Source of the DNA: Rhodospirillales bacterium | GTDB taxonomy: Bacteria; Pseudomonadota; Alphaproteobacteria; JAJFIK01 | Reading direction: 5' to 3' | DNA: 64,000 bases | NCBI GenBank assembly: GCA_021775005.1 | Contig: JAJFIK010000050.1 | Span: 1-64,000, forward strand | Part shown: one piece after another, positions 53,017 to 61,499 of the stretch | Layout: every line of letters begins with the position of its first letter | Numbering within the stretch: the stretch's first letter is position 1 | The notes under the pieces: generated by a model | The model's input: only the letters and a program-made list of their open reading frames with translations | The model's database searches: none | Told to the model about the DNA's origin: nothing | Translations under genes and position numbers: made by a program

Positions 53017-53232
53017 CTAAGAAATGATACTTAGCAGGAAGTTCGCAAGATAAAGGCTTCCTCCAAAAAAGCACGCAAACGATATGACTCCAGATGCTAT
53101 ACCGACCCAAGCAGTACGGTTTATAAGCGGCGCCCGTTTTTCTTGTCGTTTTTCAACGGCATCTCGGTTGGCCGAAAAATGCTTGTATTCATCATCACTC
53201 AATTCTTTAGGAGACATCTCAATTTCTGCCAT
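53017..53232 (-). CDS. 71-aa single-helix membrane protein of unknown function
   Basis: From the ATG at 53232 (MAEIEMSPKELSDDEYKHFS), 71 residues; the frame also has starts at 53244 and 53217. An acidic head and basic middle (DAVEKRQEKRAPL) come before one or two hydrophobic helices at the end (TAWVGIASGVISFACFFGGSLYLANFLLSII). It overlaps the end of the upstream gene by about 34 bases in another frame. Composition is A/T-richer than neighbours. No family is recognised. Confidence 0.6.
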   Translation of the reverse strand: MAEIEMSPKELSDDEYKHFSANRDAVEKRQEKRAPLINRTAWVGIASGVISFACFFGGSLYLANFLLSIIS

Positions 53233-53585
53233 CCAAAAAACCATAGGTAGTCGTCATAGGCATGACTTGCATGCATCCAGTAATTCAAATATGCCACGAA
53301 CATGCTGATCATCGCAGCGGTCAATCCAATGATGTAAGTTATGGCCGCGCCAATATATGCAGCATGTAGTTGTCCGGAAGTGGTTTCCACCGCCGAGACC
53401 ACCGCTGGAATCGAAATGAGACCGCCCCCATTCAGTGCAACAAGGCTTCCTAAGGCAAGACGCGAAAACGTAGCAGACACATCTTGAAATTTTAATGACT
53501 TTTCGGCGTGGGGCCGTAACTCCACTAGGTCATACTGTGACCTTTTCAGTCGATGCTCAATGAATTCTCGTCGCTGGTCAGGCAT
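53199..53585 (-). CDS. 128-aa membrane protein of unknown function
   Basis: The ATG at 53585 (MPDQRREFIEHRLKRSQYDL) has AGAGG five bases upstream and is preferred; the frame extends to 53618. A polar, basic head (to about 42) is followed by two or three hydrophobic segments (LALGSLVALNGGGLISIPAVVSAV at about 43-66, IGAAITYIIGLTAAMISMFVAYLNYW). The layout (soluble basic domain plus two helices) is like small membrane effectors, but no family is recognised. Overlaps the next gene on this strand. Base use is A/T-richer than the MFS gene before it. Confidence 0.65.
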   Translation of the reverse strand: MPDQRREFIEHRLKRSQYDLVELRPHAEKSLKFQDVSATFSRLALGSLVALNGGGLISIPAVVSAVETTSGQLHAAYIGAAITYIIGLTAAMISMFVAYLNYWMHASHAYDDYLWFFGWQKLRCLLKN

Positions 53586-53610
53586 CCTGGCCTCTTTCGT
53601 CATTGGTATA

Positions 53611-54975
53611 TTAAACATCGATCATTGGCGTTTCGTCGTCATAATCGATGGCCGCAAGGCGAAATCTTGGGTCCATTGTGGCAACAACAAAAACCACAAC
53701 TGACAAGATGGCGATGAGCCCGAACATGTAGGCCGGGTCGATGGGATAGAGGAAGTATGTCAGCGGCGGCACAAAAATAAATCCTGCCGCGCCCATCCCC
53801 CCCACAAGTCCCGACACCGATCCTTGCTCCTTATGGCTAACCGAAAGCGATGAGAGCCCGGCGAGGCCAGGGCGCTCGAGCCCCAAGCCCAATCCAATGA
53901 GCATCAAGCCAAAGATGAGCGTGCTGAACTCAGTTGAAAACATAAATGTAAGCCCGCCGAGCGCCACCGAAACGCTACCGATCTGAATGAGGCGTTTTGC
54001 GGACATATGAAAACGCTGCACGATCACAAGCTGCGAGAAGAGGGTCGCCATGGATAGCGCCATAAGCGCAACTGAAGTGAACTGAACCCCTTGGGTTTCC
54101 GCATCAAGGCTGAGCTTGTCCATGAGAAAAAAGCCAACGCTCTGGATCGGGATGGCGCTTGAGACCCCCATCAAAAGACTAACAGCCAAGAACGTGCGCA
54201 AACGGGGATCAAGCAAGGTGACCTTTGGCGTATCTTCGCGTTCGCGCGGCTCAGTTTTTTCCGGCAGTACGAACCACACCGCGCCCGCGCTGATCACGGC
54301 AAGACCGGCGACAAAATAAAGCGGTCCAAGCAGTCCGAAGAGTTCCGCTATGGGCCCGCCAATGCCGGCCCCCACGATAATGCCCAAGCCAAACGCCGCG
54401 CCGATGTTAGCAAGTTCCTTGGTGCGTTCAGCGCGCGTTGTGCGGTCCGCCACATAGGCTTGTGCCGACGCCATTGCGCCAGGGCCGAGCAAACCATAGA
54501 TCGTTCGCGAGGCGATCATCATAGGATAAAAAAGCCCGAACCCGATGGCGCCCATAAGGCCCGCTGACACGACGCTGGTGAATAGGATTGTCGAAACCGC
54601 ATAGCCCACAAGGCCGATCAGGATCACCGGCCGCCGCCCCATCATGTCAGAACGCCGCCCCCAAAACGGGCTCATGAAAACCCAGATAAAGGCGGAGAGC
54701 GAAAACACCGCCTGCACAAGATACTCAGGGATGGCCAGTTCGCGAGAAAGAGCGGGCAAAGTGGCAAACATGATGGAGTGCCCCATGCCGAGGCAAATCA
54801 GGCAGACAAACAACAGCCGAAAGGAAAACCGCCGGCGTTTCTGGGTCGCCGCAAAGTCAGCGATGGTCGCCGCCATGCGCGCCGATTGGCTTTGGGCGCT
54901 GGGGCCGTCGCCTGCCGCTTCATGGGCTACGGTCCTGGCTTTGGGGGGTGTTGAAGGGGGATCATTGCTGGTCAT
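53611..54975 (-). CDS. MFS transporter (TetA/DHA1-like)
   Basis: 454 residues. A polar N-terminal tail of about 50 residues precedes 12 helices. The DHA1 motif A occurs between helices 2 and 3 (FWGRRSDMMGRRPVILIGLVGY), and motif-C-like GAAFGLGIIVGAGIGGPIAELFG lies in helix 5. These suggest a proton-driven efflux carrier. The ATG at 54975 is chosen. It ends 26 bases before the unknown pair starts, so it could be co-transcribed with it. Confidence 0.88.
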   Translation of the reverse strand: MTSNDPPSTPPKARTVAHEAAGDGPSAQSQSARMAATIADFAATQKRRRFSFRLLFVCLICLGMGHSIMFATLPALSRELAIPEYLVQAVFSLSAFIWVFMSPFWGRRSDMMGRRPVILIGLVGYAVSTILFTSVVSAGLMGAIGFGLFYPMMIASRTIYGLLGPGAMASAQAYVADRTTRAERTKELANIGAAFGLGIIVGAGIGGPIAELFGLLGPLYFVAGLAVISAGAVWFVLPEKTEPREREDTPKVTLLDPRLRTFLAVSLLMGVSSAIPIQSVGFFLMDKLSLDAETQGVQFTSVALMALSMATLFSQLVIVQRFHMSAKRLIQIGSVSVALGGLTFMFSTEFSTLIFGLMLIGLGLGLERPGLAGLSSLSVSHKEQGSVSGLVGGMGAAGFIFVPPLTYFLYPIDPAYMFGLIAILSVVVFVVATMDPRFRLAAIDYDDETPMIDV

Positions 54976-55140
54976 GGCTGGAGCAGACGATAATGTGGCT
55001 TTCGCTGCACCGCAAAACAAATACGCTGCGAGTCCCCGAATTTGGCTTCTACCCTTGGTTGGGTGATGCGACCCGGCCACTCCAAAGACGCGATTTTCGC
55101 AATAAAGTCATGGCACCCTAACGAATTCATCATTTCGCCC

Positions 55141-55146
55141 TATAAT
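55141..55146 (+). promoter_or_regulatory. Candidate -10 box (TATAAT) for the barrel gene
   Basis: An exact TATAAT 40 bases upstream of the ATG at 55187; the -35 is weak (near CCTAAC). The gap also holds the divergent MFS start. Confidence 0.4.
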
Positions 55147-55186
55147 AGTTGTGGATAAGAATATCGGTTACGGAGCCGGCGGAGCT

Positions 55187-55843
55187 ATGCACAGAAAAAC
55201 GATCCTGGTCGGACTTCTGGTCGCTGCCCTTTGGGGTGGTGGGTCGGCGTATGCCCAAAGCAATAACAGCAGCTATCACGTCAACCCAAGCCTTTTGGGC
55301 ACCCCTGGGGCCTATGACACGCCCAACGACGAGCAGGGTCAATTTGCCCTTGGCTATACTCTAACGGGATACCGGGGCGTCGTCGGGCACTTAGAGCTCG
55401 GTCGTGTCAACCTATCTGATACGGTGATCGACCTGCCCGAGTTTGGCTCAACCACTCCGAGCCGGATCCTGGATGAAACCAATATCGAGTGGAACGTCTC
55501 GCCGCGATTGACGGTCGCATCAGGCTTCCGGCGGCAGACAGCGGATCCGCGCTTCAGCGATCAGCAATTCACCGAAGACACCTACTCAGGCGGCGTGGCG
55601 CTTTCCATTACCCCGCGCCTTCGCGTAACCGCGGCCGGGGCTGTAGCACTGAGAACGGAAAGCGGTACCAATAATTACACCACGCTAAACGGAGACGCCG
55701 CGCGGGTGGGCGCGACTTATTCGTTCCTGCCAGGGCTGCAAGGTTCAGTGAATTACACCTACGAGAGCTATGACGGCCAAGTCGGTAGCCTGGCGGGCGA
55801 CGCGGATACGACCTTGTCCCTTTCGGTCACGGGCCAGTTTTAG
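55187..55843 (+). CDS. Outer-membrane beta-barrel protein (OMP_b-brl_2-like)
   Basis: 218 residues: signal peptide (KTILVGLLVAALWGGGSAYA) then alternating hydrophobic/polar strands: FALGYTLTGYRGVVGHLELGRVN, IEWNVSPRLTVASGFRRQ, YSGGVALSITPRLRVTAAGAVAL and a terminal TLSLSVTGQF with the C-terminal Phe needed for barrel insertion. An eight- to ten-stranded barrel is likely. Function is unknown. Convergent with the flavodoxin-like gene. Confidence 0.78.
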   Translation: MHRKTILVGLLVAALWGGGSAYAQSNNSSYHVNPSLLGTPGAYDTPNDEQGQFALGYTLTGYRGVVGHLELGRVNLSDTVIDLPEFGSTTPSRILDETNIEWNVSPRLTVASGFRRQTADPRFSDQQFTEDTYSGGVALSITPRLRVTAAGAVALRTESGTNNYTTLNGDAARVGATYSFLPGLQGSVNYTYESYDGQVGSLAGDADTTLSLSVTGQF

Positions 55844-55877
55844 CTCGCGCCCATTTGCAACATCTACTCTACGCCCC

Positions 55878-56624
55878 TTAGCGATATTCCGGGTTCGGAT
55901 GATCGAAGCGACAACCCGCATCCCATTCTGACCGTTGATTGCCGTGAGAGGGGAACCCCCCGGCGCTCTTGAGCATCAATGCAAGATGCATCAGATTCCA
56001 CGTCATGAAAGTCGTGTTGCGCTGGGTGAAATCATTTTCCGGTCCACCTGACCCAGGATCGCGATAGGAAAGACCAGGGCCCGCCTCGCCAATCCAACCC
56101 GCATCTGCCTGAGGCGGAATGGAATATCCCAGGTGCTGCAAGGAATAGAGCACGTTCATGGCGCAATGCTTCACACCGTCTTCATTGCCGGTGACAAGGC
56201 ACCCCCCAACGCGGCCGTAGTAGGCGTACTGGCCATTTTCGTTGAGAGTGGATGAGGACGAATATAAACGCTCAATCGTTTGCGTGCAGACGGACGACTT
56301 CTCCCCCAGCCAAATGGGCATACCAAGGATCAAAATATCCGCAGCCATTACTTTTTCCTGGATTTGCGGCCAGTCATCTTTCGCCGCCCCGTGCGCGGTC
56401 ATGTCGGGGTAAACGCCAAAAGCAATATCAAAATCTACCGGCCTTAAAACTTCGACGGTAATGCCATTTTTTTCCATGATGGCTTTGGAAACATCAATCA
56501 GCCCTTCGGTGTGAGACAATGTCGGCGAAGGTTTGAGCGTGCAATTAAGGACCAGTGCGCTCAGGCTTGAGAAGTCCCAAGCATGGTTTTCACAAAGCGC
56601 TTCTTGTTTCGGTGACAAAGCCAT
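55878..56624 (-). CDS. Flavodoxin-like NADPH-dependent FMN reductase family protein
   Basis: 248 residues. SALVLNCTLKPSPTLSHTEGLIDVSKAIM near 21-49 is the FMN phosphate loop. DILILGMPIWLGEKSSVCTQTIERL (about 95-119) and GRVGGCLVTGNEDGVKHCAMNVLYSLQHLGYSIPPQADAGWIGEAG (about 137-182) fit the flavodoxin fold of the NADPH-dependent FMN reductase family. The ATG at 56624 is used with GGGG upstream; the longer frame is rejected. Its physiological substrate is not known. Downstream of the S66 peptidase on the same strand by 73 bases. Confidence 0.86.
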   Translation of the reverse strand: MALSPKQEALCENHAWDFSSLSALVLNCTLKPSPTLSHTEGLIDVSKAIMEKNGITVEVLRPVDFDIAFGVYPDMTAHGAAKDDWPQIQEKVMAADILILGMPIWLGEKSSVCTQTIERLYSSSSTLNENGQYAYYGRVGGCLVTGNEDGVKHCAMNVLYSLQHLGYSIPPQADAGWIGEAGPGLSYRDPGSGGPENDFTQRNTTFMTWNLMHLALMLKSAGGFPSHGNQRSEWDAGCRFDHPNPEYR

Positions 56625-56697
56625 TGCGGCACCCCTCTCAGTGATCTTTGAATGCGGCGACATCCTGCCATTGAATGCACGCACAGGCGATTTAGTT

Positions 56698-57618
56698 TCA
56701 CGATTGCTGAGAAAAACTACAGCTCTCTGCAGCCACAGTAAGATTTGATTCAGCACCCAGGGCCAATGTCAGCTTGCGTCGGCCGTGACCGGCGGGAACA
56801 CCTGCCACGATAGGCACATCGCCAAAGTGAGCGGCGATCATATCAATGGCTGAGATGCCAAAAGGCACTGTCCCGTCTTCCACATCCACAAGGTCCGCGA
56901 TTATCACGCCCTGCACCCCCTCAAGGGCCCCCGCTTGGCGCAATTGCACCAAGGCGCGGTCTAGCCGGTAAATGTATTCCGCGACATCCTCCAGCAACAA
57001 GATGGCCCCTTGTGCCGAAAACCCAGAGTCTGTTCCCATGATTGAAGCCAGCATAGTCAAGTTCCCGCCCACAAGCGGACCCGACGCCTGACCGGGTCGA
57101 ACAGGAACCACCGAGGCCATGCTAAGGGGGTCGTCAACGGGCGTGCCTTTGAGGGCCGCGATGAGGCTTTGCGCCGTGGGTTCGGCGGTATCTGCCGATA
57201 AATCACGCATAACAGGGCCATGAAATGCCCGCATCCCGCAGCGGTGCACTAACCGCGTCATGACGGCGGTAAGATCGCTATAACCGACAAACGGTTTGGG
57301 GTTCAAAGCAATGCGGTTCCAATCAACCAGCTCCATCAAGCGTGGACTGCCATAGCCGCCGCGGGCAGAAATAATCGCGGCAACGTCCGGATCGGCAAAG
57401 GCGGTCATCAGACTTTCCGCGCGCATTTGGTCAGACCCGGCAAATTGGCCTTCGCGTTCAAAGAGATTGGCGCAATAGTCAACTTTGAAGCCCGCTGCCT
57501 CAAGCATAGCCCGGCCAGGGGCCATAGCGGCTTCTGTCACATAATTCGCTGGAGCTATAATGCGAATGGTACTGTCGGCGCTCAGACCGGGAAAAGGCGG
57601 CAACGATGATACAGTCAA
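56698..57618 (-). CDS. LD-carboxypeptidase (peptidase family S66)
   Basis: 306 residues. IRIIAPANYVTEAAM, then the nucleophile Ser114 in FVGYSDLTAVM, ILLLEDVAEYIYRLDRALVQL with the catalytic Glu and, near the end, VPAGHGRRKLTLALG with the catalytic His complete the Ser-Glu-His triad of S66. These enzymes cleave LD-bonds between meso-DAP and D-Ala in murein tetrapeptides (LdcA) and some inactivate microcin C-like compounds (MccF). The family is clear; LdcA or MccF function is not decided here. Divergent from the acyltransferase over 137 bases. Confidence 0.91.
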   Translation of the reverse strand: MTVSSLPPFPGLSADSTIRIIAPANYVTEAAMAPGRAMLEAAGFKVDYCANLFEREGQFAGSDQMRAESLMTAFADPDVAAIISARGGYGSPRLMELVDWNRIALNPKPFVGYSDLTAVMTRLVHRCGMRAFHGPVMRDLSADTAEPTAQSLIAALKGTPVDDPLSMASVVPVRPGQASGPLVGGNLTMLASIMGTDSGFSAQGAILLLEDVAEYIYRLDRALVQLRQAGALEGVQGVIIADLVDVEDGTVPFGISAIDMIAAHFGDVPIVAGVPAGHGRRKLTLALGAESNLTVAAESCSFSQQS

Positions 57619-57755
57619 TGAATTGTCCTAAGGTTTGGATCAACGACCTAGCCGTACTGGCCCATTTGATATTTGGCAACCATGCCGATATGGCTGCCCT
57701 ATTGTGGCCATGAACAGTGTTCATATAATCGCCCGACGAGAGAGATGAGGCCCCC

Positions 57756-58619
57756 ATGAACAATGTAGAAGCGCAGCACATTGTGGACGCTTTGATCGAA
57801 GAGCGCGCCGGGCCTTACATGAAGCGCCCCAGGGTTTGGGCCGCCTTGCAGCGCGTTCTTTATCCCCTGTTGCGCTACCACACGGCCAAACGAATGACCG
57901 ACGCGGTTGCCACCCGCCCCGCCCATCGTGTGATGACCTTTGCCGCGCGGTTTCTTGATATGCAGCTAGAGATTAGCGGGCTTGAAAACATTCCTCGCGA
58001 GGGCAGTTTTCTTCTCATAGCCAATCACCCCACCGGCATTGCCGACGGTGTTGCCGTCTACCAGACGCTGCGCGCCTTACGCCCCGATCTTTGTTTCTTC
58101 GCCAATCGCGACGCGCTGCGCGTCAGTCCGGGTCTTTCGGACATGATCATCCCGGTGGATTGGCTGCCAAAAGATCGCGCGGAGGAGAAGTCGATTTCCA
58201 ACACGCGGGAGCTGGCAAAGAAAATGATCGCAGCGTTTAGGGCGGAGCGCGCCATTGCAATTTTCCCCTCTGGCGCGCCGGGTGTGCTGCGCAAAACGGG
58301 ATTTATTGAGCGACCCTGGAAGTCAACTTTTGTCGGGCTGGCCAAGCGAAACAAAGTACCGCTGGTGCCCATGGCCATCACCGCACATAACTCACCGCTC
58401 TATTATGTTTCAGACTGGATCAGCGACCCGTTACGAAATATGACGCTGTTCTTGGAGTTGCTAAACAAACGCAGACGGCGGTTTCGAATTCATATCGGCG
58501 AGCCCATTGCCTATGATGAGTTGCCCGCAGATATGAATGACGCATCAGAGGCTTTGCGACATCATGTGGAGAATGAACTTGCCAAGCGTCCGATGGCGAA
58601 ATTTACGCTGGCAAACTAA
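57756..58619 (+). CDS. Lysophospholipid acyltransferase family protein
   Basis: 287 residues. The acyltransferase motif is NHPTGIADG (about 90-98), the H-x5-D form found in the phospholipid/GNAT-hemolysin subgroup rather than the standard H-x4-D. FPSGAPGVL at about 169-177 is the second motif, IPLVPM-like VPLVPMAI the fourth, and HIGEPIAYDEL follows. A basic patch (NKRRRRFRIHIG) fits membrane contact. It probably moves an acyl chain to a glycerolipid or lyso-aminolipid. The ATG follows GAGAGATGAGG. Confidence 0.88.
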   Translation: MNNVEAQHIVDALIEERAGPYMKRPRVWAALQRVLYPLLRYHTAKRMTDAVATRPAHRVMTFAARFLDMQLEISGLENIPREGSFLLIANHPTGIADGVAVYQTLRALRPDLCFFANRDALRVSPGLSDMIIPVDWLPKDRAEEKSISNTRELAKKMIAAFRAERAIAIFPSGAPGVLRKTGFIERPWKSTFVGLAKRNKVPLVPMAITAHNSPLYYVSDWISDPLRNMTLFLELLNKRRRRFRIHIGEPIAYDELPADMNDASEALRHHVENELAKRPMAKFTLAN

Positions 58620-58626
58620 CGCGAGG

Positions 58627-58660
58627 CAAAAAAAGAGGGCCGCCTCGAAAGGCAGCCCTC
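58627..58660 (-). terminator. Rho-independent terminator for the outer-membrane protein gene
   Basis: In RNA sense GAGGGC..GCC pairs with GGC..GCCCTC around TTTCGA and is followed by TTTTTTT. It lies 23 bases past the stop of the gene at 58683-59663. Confidence 0.85.
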
Positions 58661-58682
58661 ATCATAAAATTCTTTGAATTGA

Positions 58683-59663
58683 TTAGTTCAGCATGTTCAG
58701 CGGGAAGGACAGGCTGACAATCGCATTGTGGCTGTCCATTTTGACGTCGGTTACACCGCCGATATCCGCATCAGCGCTACCGAAATAACGATATTGAGCC
58801 GACAACATCATGCCATTGTCGAATTCAAAATTGATGCCACCGCCAAGTTGATAGGCCAAGACAACATCATCGCCGGTTGTCGTAAAGCTGATGGAGCTTC
58901 CCAGCAGCGTCGTGCCGACCATACGGTGCTCAAAATCCAATCGCGCCGCACCAACGCCGCCACCAATAAATGGCATGGCATTGTCCGGCATGACGTTAAA
59001 GGGATCAAAGTCCAACCAAATATTGGCCATGAATGACCAGACATCCAGCGATCCATCCGTCGGCACATTGCCAACGATGGTGGTGTTGTAGGGCAGGTTG
59101 ACCGTAAAGGGCCAATACTGGCTTCCCGGTGTCGTACCGTAGAACCCCGTATTAAACCCGCCAACGGTCGTACCACCGCCCAATTTTACAACGTAATAGA
59201 GTGTGCCGTAGCCATAGATATAGGAGGAGCGGCCATCAAAGTTGTTGCTGGCTAACGTACCGTTGGCAACATCAAAGGTGCGATAGGCAAATTCCAATTC
59301 AGCGCGCCAGCCGCCAAAGTCTTGACCCAGCGCCGCACCAACAACAAAGCCGTCATCAAAGTCATCGTTCCAGGCAAATTTAGATGTACCATAGAGGCCA
59401 GATCCCAAATGAAGACCAAGGTACACATCCAGGTAGGTCCCGTACTTGCCATAGGGGATGTTGTTGTAAATCTGAGTATAGACGTACAAGAAAGCAGTGC
59501 GCGTTGACGCCGTGTTGGTCAGCCCTGCGAAATGGGGCTCATCGCCATTTGTGGAAACGCCGCCAAAAACACTAACGTAATAGTCGCTTGCCATGGCTCC
59601 TGACGCGCCAGCCGTTAAAGCCAGTGCCGCAGTTGTCGCTGTGAGTGCGCTACGCAAATTCAT
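58683..59663 (-). CDS. Outer-membrane beta-barrel protein (surface antigen-like)
   Basis: 326 residues: signal peptide (RSALTATTAALALTAGASGAMA, cleavage after about 25). A barrel then extends to the C-terminal Asn/Leu: DYYVSVFGGVSTNGDE, GFVVGAALGQDFGGWRAELEFAYR, AMPFIGGGVGAARLDFEH, VVLAYQLGGGINFEFDNGMMLSAQYRYFG and HNAIVSLSFPL. The Gly/aromatic strand pattern is that of OmpW/OMP_b-brl families. Terminator after it and a leader hairpin before the ribosome site. Monocistronic. Confidence 0.85.
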   Translation of the reverse strand: MNLRSALTATTAALALTAGASGAMASDYYVSVFGGVSTNGDEPHFAGLTNTASTRTAFLYVYTQIYNNIPYGKYGTYLDVYLGLHLGSGLYGTSKFAWNDDFDDGFVVGAALGQDFGGWRAELEFAYRTFDVANGTLASNNFDGRSSYIYGYGTLYYVVKLGGGTTVGGFNTGFYGTTPGSQYWPFTVNLPYNTTIVGNVPTDGSLDVWSFMANIWLDFDPFNVMPDNAMPFIGGGVGAARLDFEHRMVGTTLLGSSISFTTTGDDVVLAYQLGGGINFEFDNGMMLSAQYRYFGSADADIGGVTDVKMDSHNAIVSLSFPLNMLN

Positions 59664-59681
59664 TTTAATGCCTCCCTACGG

Positions 59682-59699
59682 CCGGTGGATGTCCACCGG
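59682..59699 (-). promoter_or_regulatory. Perfect stem-loop just upstream of the OMP ribosome site
   Basis: CCGGTGGA pairs perfectly with TCCACCGG around a two-base loop, ending about eight bases before the GGGAGG. It might gate ribosome access or protect the 5' end. No -10/-35 assigned. Confidence 0.5.
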
Positions 59700-59837
59700 T
59701 CCCCTGTCATTCTCGTCATTAATAGCAAGATTCCGCCTGAATCCCTTTTGGAATCGACACAGACTGACACTAAATCAGGCAGACCTGTTGCATTGGTGCT
59801 ACAGGATTACAGGTTAACGGGCCGTTTCAGCGTGGGA

Positions 59838-60764
59838 TCAGGCTTTTTCTTTGCTGGAAGCCTTCTTGACCGCCGGTTTTTTGGCAGCAGGTTCGGCATC
59901 CGCCTCGCTTGATTTGAGCTCTTTGGCGACCCCTTCGGGCATATCCAGCTTGGCTGTTTCAGCGGATTCGCCGGATTCAGCGGCAAGTTTCTCAAAAACC
60001 CCGCGATTTTTGGCGAACTCAAGATAGCTGGCGTCATAGGTCATGTTACCCAAATGGGCGACACCGCTGCCGATATAGGCAAATAGTTCCTGCCCCATGC
60101 CCTTGACCCAGCGATGGCAGAAGCTGAGATCTTCCGACAGCCAATATTTGTGCTTGGGAATCCAGACACGGTCAAAGAAGCCATAGTGGCCGCCTTGGGG
60201 CCAAAGTGGCGTTGGGCCAAGCTGTTCCAAGGTGGCTTTGGCTTTGTTCTTGATCAGGGTTGTAAAAACTTGCCGCTCGACCAGCATTAGCCCGGCAGGA
60301 ATCGCGTCGGCCAGGACATAGCCCTTTTGCACGCGCGCGCCGTTTTTGGCCATGAACGGAAATTGCGACGCGCGGGCCTGCGCAGCACGATAACGGTCTT
60401 CCGGCGCTTTGATGTGGTCTCCAAGATCGGCATAAGTCTGCGCAAACAGCTTCATGTCGATCTTGCGCTTGCAATATGCGGATCCAACGATGGGCTTCTT
60501 CATGGACAAAAAGTCACCAACAAGCTGCGGATCGAACGCGATATCACTATCGATAAAGAGCAAATGGGACGCATCAGTATCAAGGAAGTAGGCCGCTAGA
60601 ATATTGCGGTTCTCAATGATGTCGGCTGACTCCGCAAAGAAGAGAGATGTTGAAATCCCAATCCGTTGTAACGCCAAGGTCAGTCGATAGACCGACTTCA
60701 TCGTGCCGGTTTTGATGATTTGGTCGGCGGTCGGAATGCCGATGAAAATATGTCCCTTTGACAT
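59838..60764 (-). CDS. GT-A glycosyltransferase-like protein with Lys/Ala-rich tail
   Basis: 308 residues. The N-terminal (MSKGHIFIGIPTADQIIKTG) and the motif LLFIDSDIAFDPQLVGDFL (about 68-86), with DSD resembling the DxD of nucleotide-sugar-binding GT-A folds, suggest a glycosyltransferase. DAIPAGLMLVERQVF, FFDRVWIP, WLSEDLSFCHRWVKG follow. The tail after about 270 is Ala/Lys/Glu-rich and ends in KKPAVKKASSKEKA, like histone H1-type tails. Donor and acceptor are not predictable. It lies 174 bases upstream of the OMP gene. Confidence 0.72.
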   Translation of the reverse strand: MSKGHIFIGIPTADQIIKTGTMKSVYRLTLALQRIGISTSLFFAESADIIENRNILAAYFLDTDASHLLFIDSDIAFDPQLVGDFLSMKKPIVGSAYCKRKIDMKLFAQTYADLGDHIKAPEDRYRAAQARASQFPFMAKNGARVQKGYVLADAIPAGLMLVERQVFTTLIKNKAKATLEQLGPTPLWPQGGHYGFFDRVWIPKHKYWLSEDLSFCHRWVKGMGQELFAYIGSGVAHLGNMTYDASYLEFAKNRGVFEKLAAESGESAETAKLDMPEGVAKELKSSEADAEPAAKKPAVKKASSKEKA

Positions 60765-60886
60765 GTGTCAGGCCCCTGATCTTCCCAAGATAAAAAATTG
60801 CCGGACACACTCCCATATCCGGCGGTCAGCGGGCATTCCTTGCACGCTAGGCCCTGAAAAACAATGGGAAATTGCCGCTATGGGGT

Positions 60887-61297
60887 TCAGTCGTTGGAAT
60901 TGGCTTCGTGGCGGCCATCGTTAATAATACGGCGGATTTTCTTGGGGTTTGGCATCGCTTTGACATCGATCTCCCAACCATCTGACCCGGCCGATGCAAT
61001 GCGGACCGTGCCGATCCCTGTCATGCGTTCCCAAAAGGACTGATCAATCTCCACCGCTCGGATGTCTGCGATACGAATCTCGGTGGTCTTCACACTGAAA
61101 ACACCGCGATAAAAAATGACCTCATCTTCCGTGAGCCGAAGTCTGGTGGTGTAATTTTTGAACCACCAGCGGAAGAAGAGCACCAAACCCACAAGAAGGG
61201 GCCCAGTAATAAGATAGAGCAGCCAGCGAGGCGGCTCCGCCCAAAACATCGCGGGATAGCCAAAGTAAAGTATTTTTGGGTTTTGATTGACCGGCAT
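60887..61297 (-). CDS. PH-domain (bPH2) membrane protein
   Basis: 136 residues. Two hydrophobic helices lie near 14-44 (AMFWAEPPRWLLYLITGPLLVGLVLFFRWWFK). A bPH2 (DUF304) domain follows: RLRLTEDEVIFYRGVFSVKTTEIRIADIRAVEIDQSFWERMTGIGTVRIASAG. Function of such proteins is not settled. It lies 123 bases upstream of the glycosyltransferase-like gene on the same strand. Confidence 0.88.
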   Translation of the reverse strand: MPVNQNPKILYFGYPAMFWAEPPRWLLYLITGPLLVGLVLFFRWWFKNYTTRLRLTEDEVIFYRGVFSVKTTEIRIADIRAVEIDQSFWERMTGIGTVRIASAGSDGWEIDVKAMPNPKKIRRIINDGRHEANSND

Positions 61298-61499
61298 TCA
61301 TTCACCCTTCTTGAAGCCTCAACACTATACACGCTTGGCGCGGCATAATGATCTGCCGCACCGCCCCTGCGCTCGGCCGTGACATGTGCGCCACAAACCG
61401 ATCACGACGCGCAGATTTGTGCGGTTTCCTCACAGTTTACTTAGGCAGCAGGCGGCCATTATCAAGCGCACCACGGCCGTTTGCGCAGCAAAACCGAGG

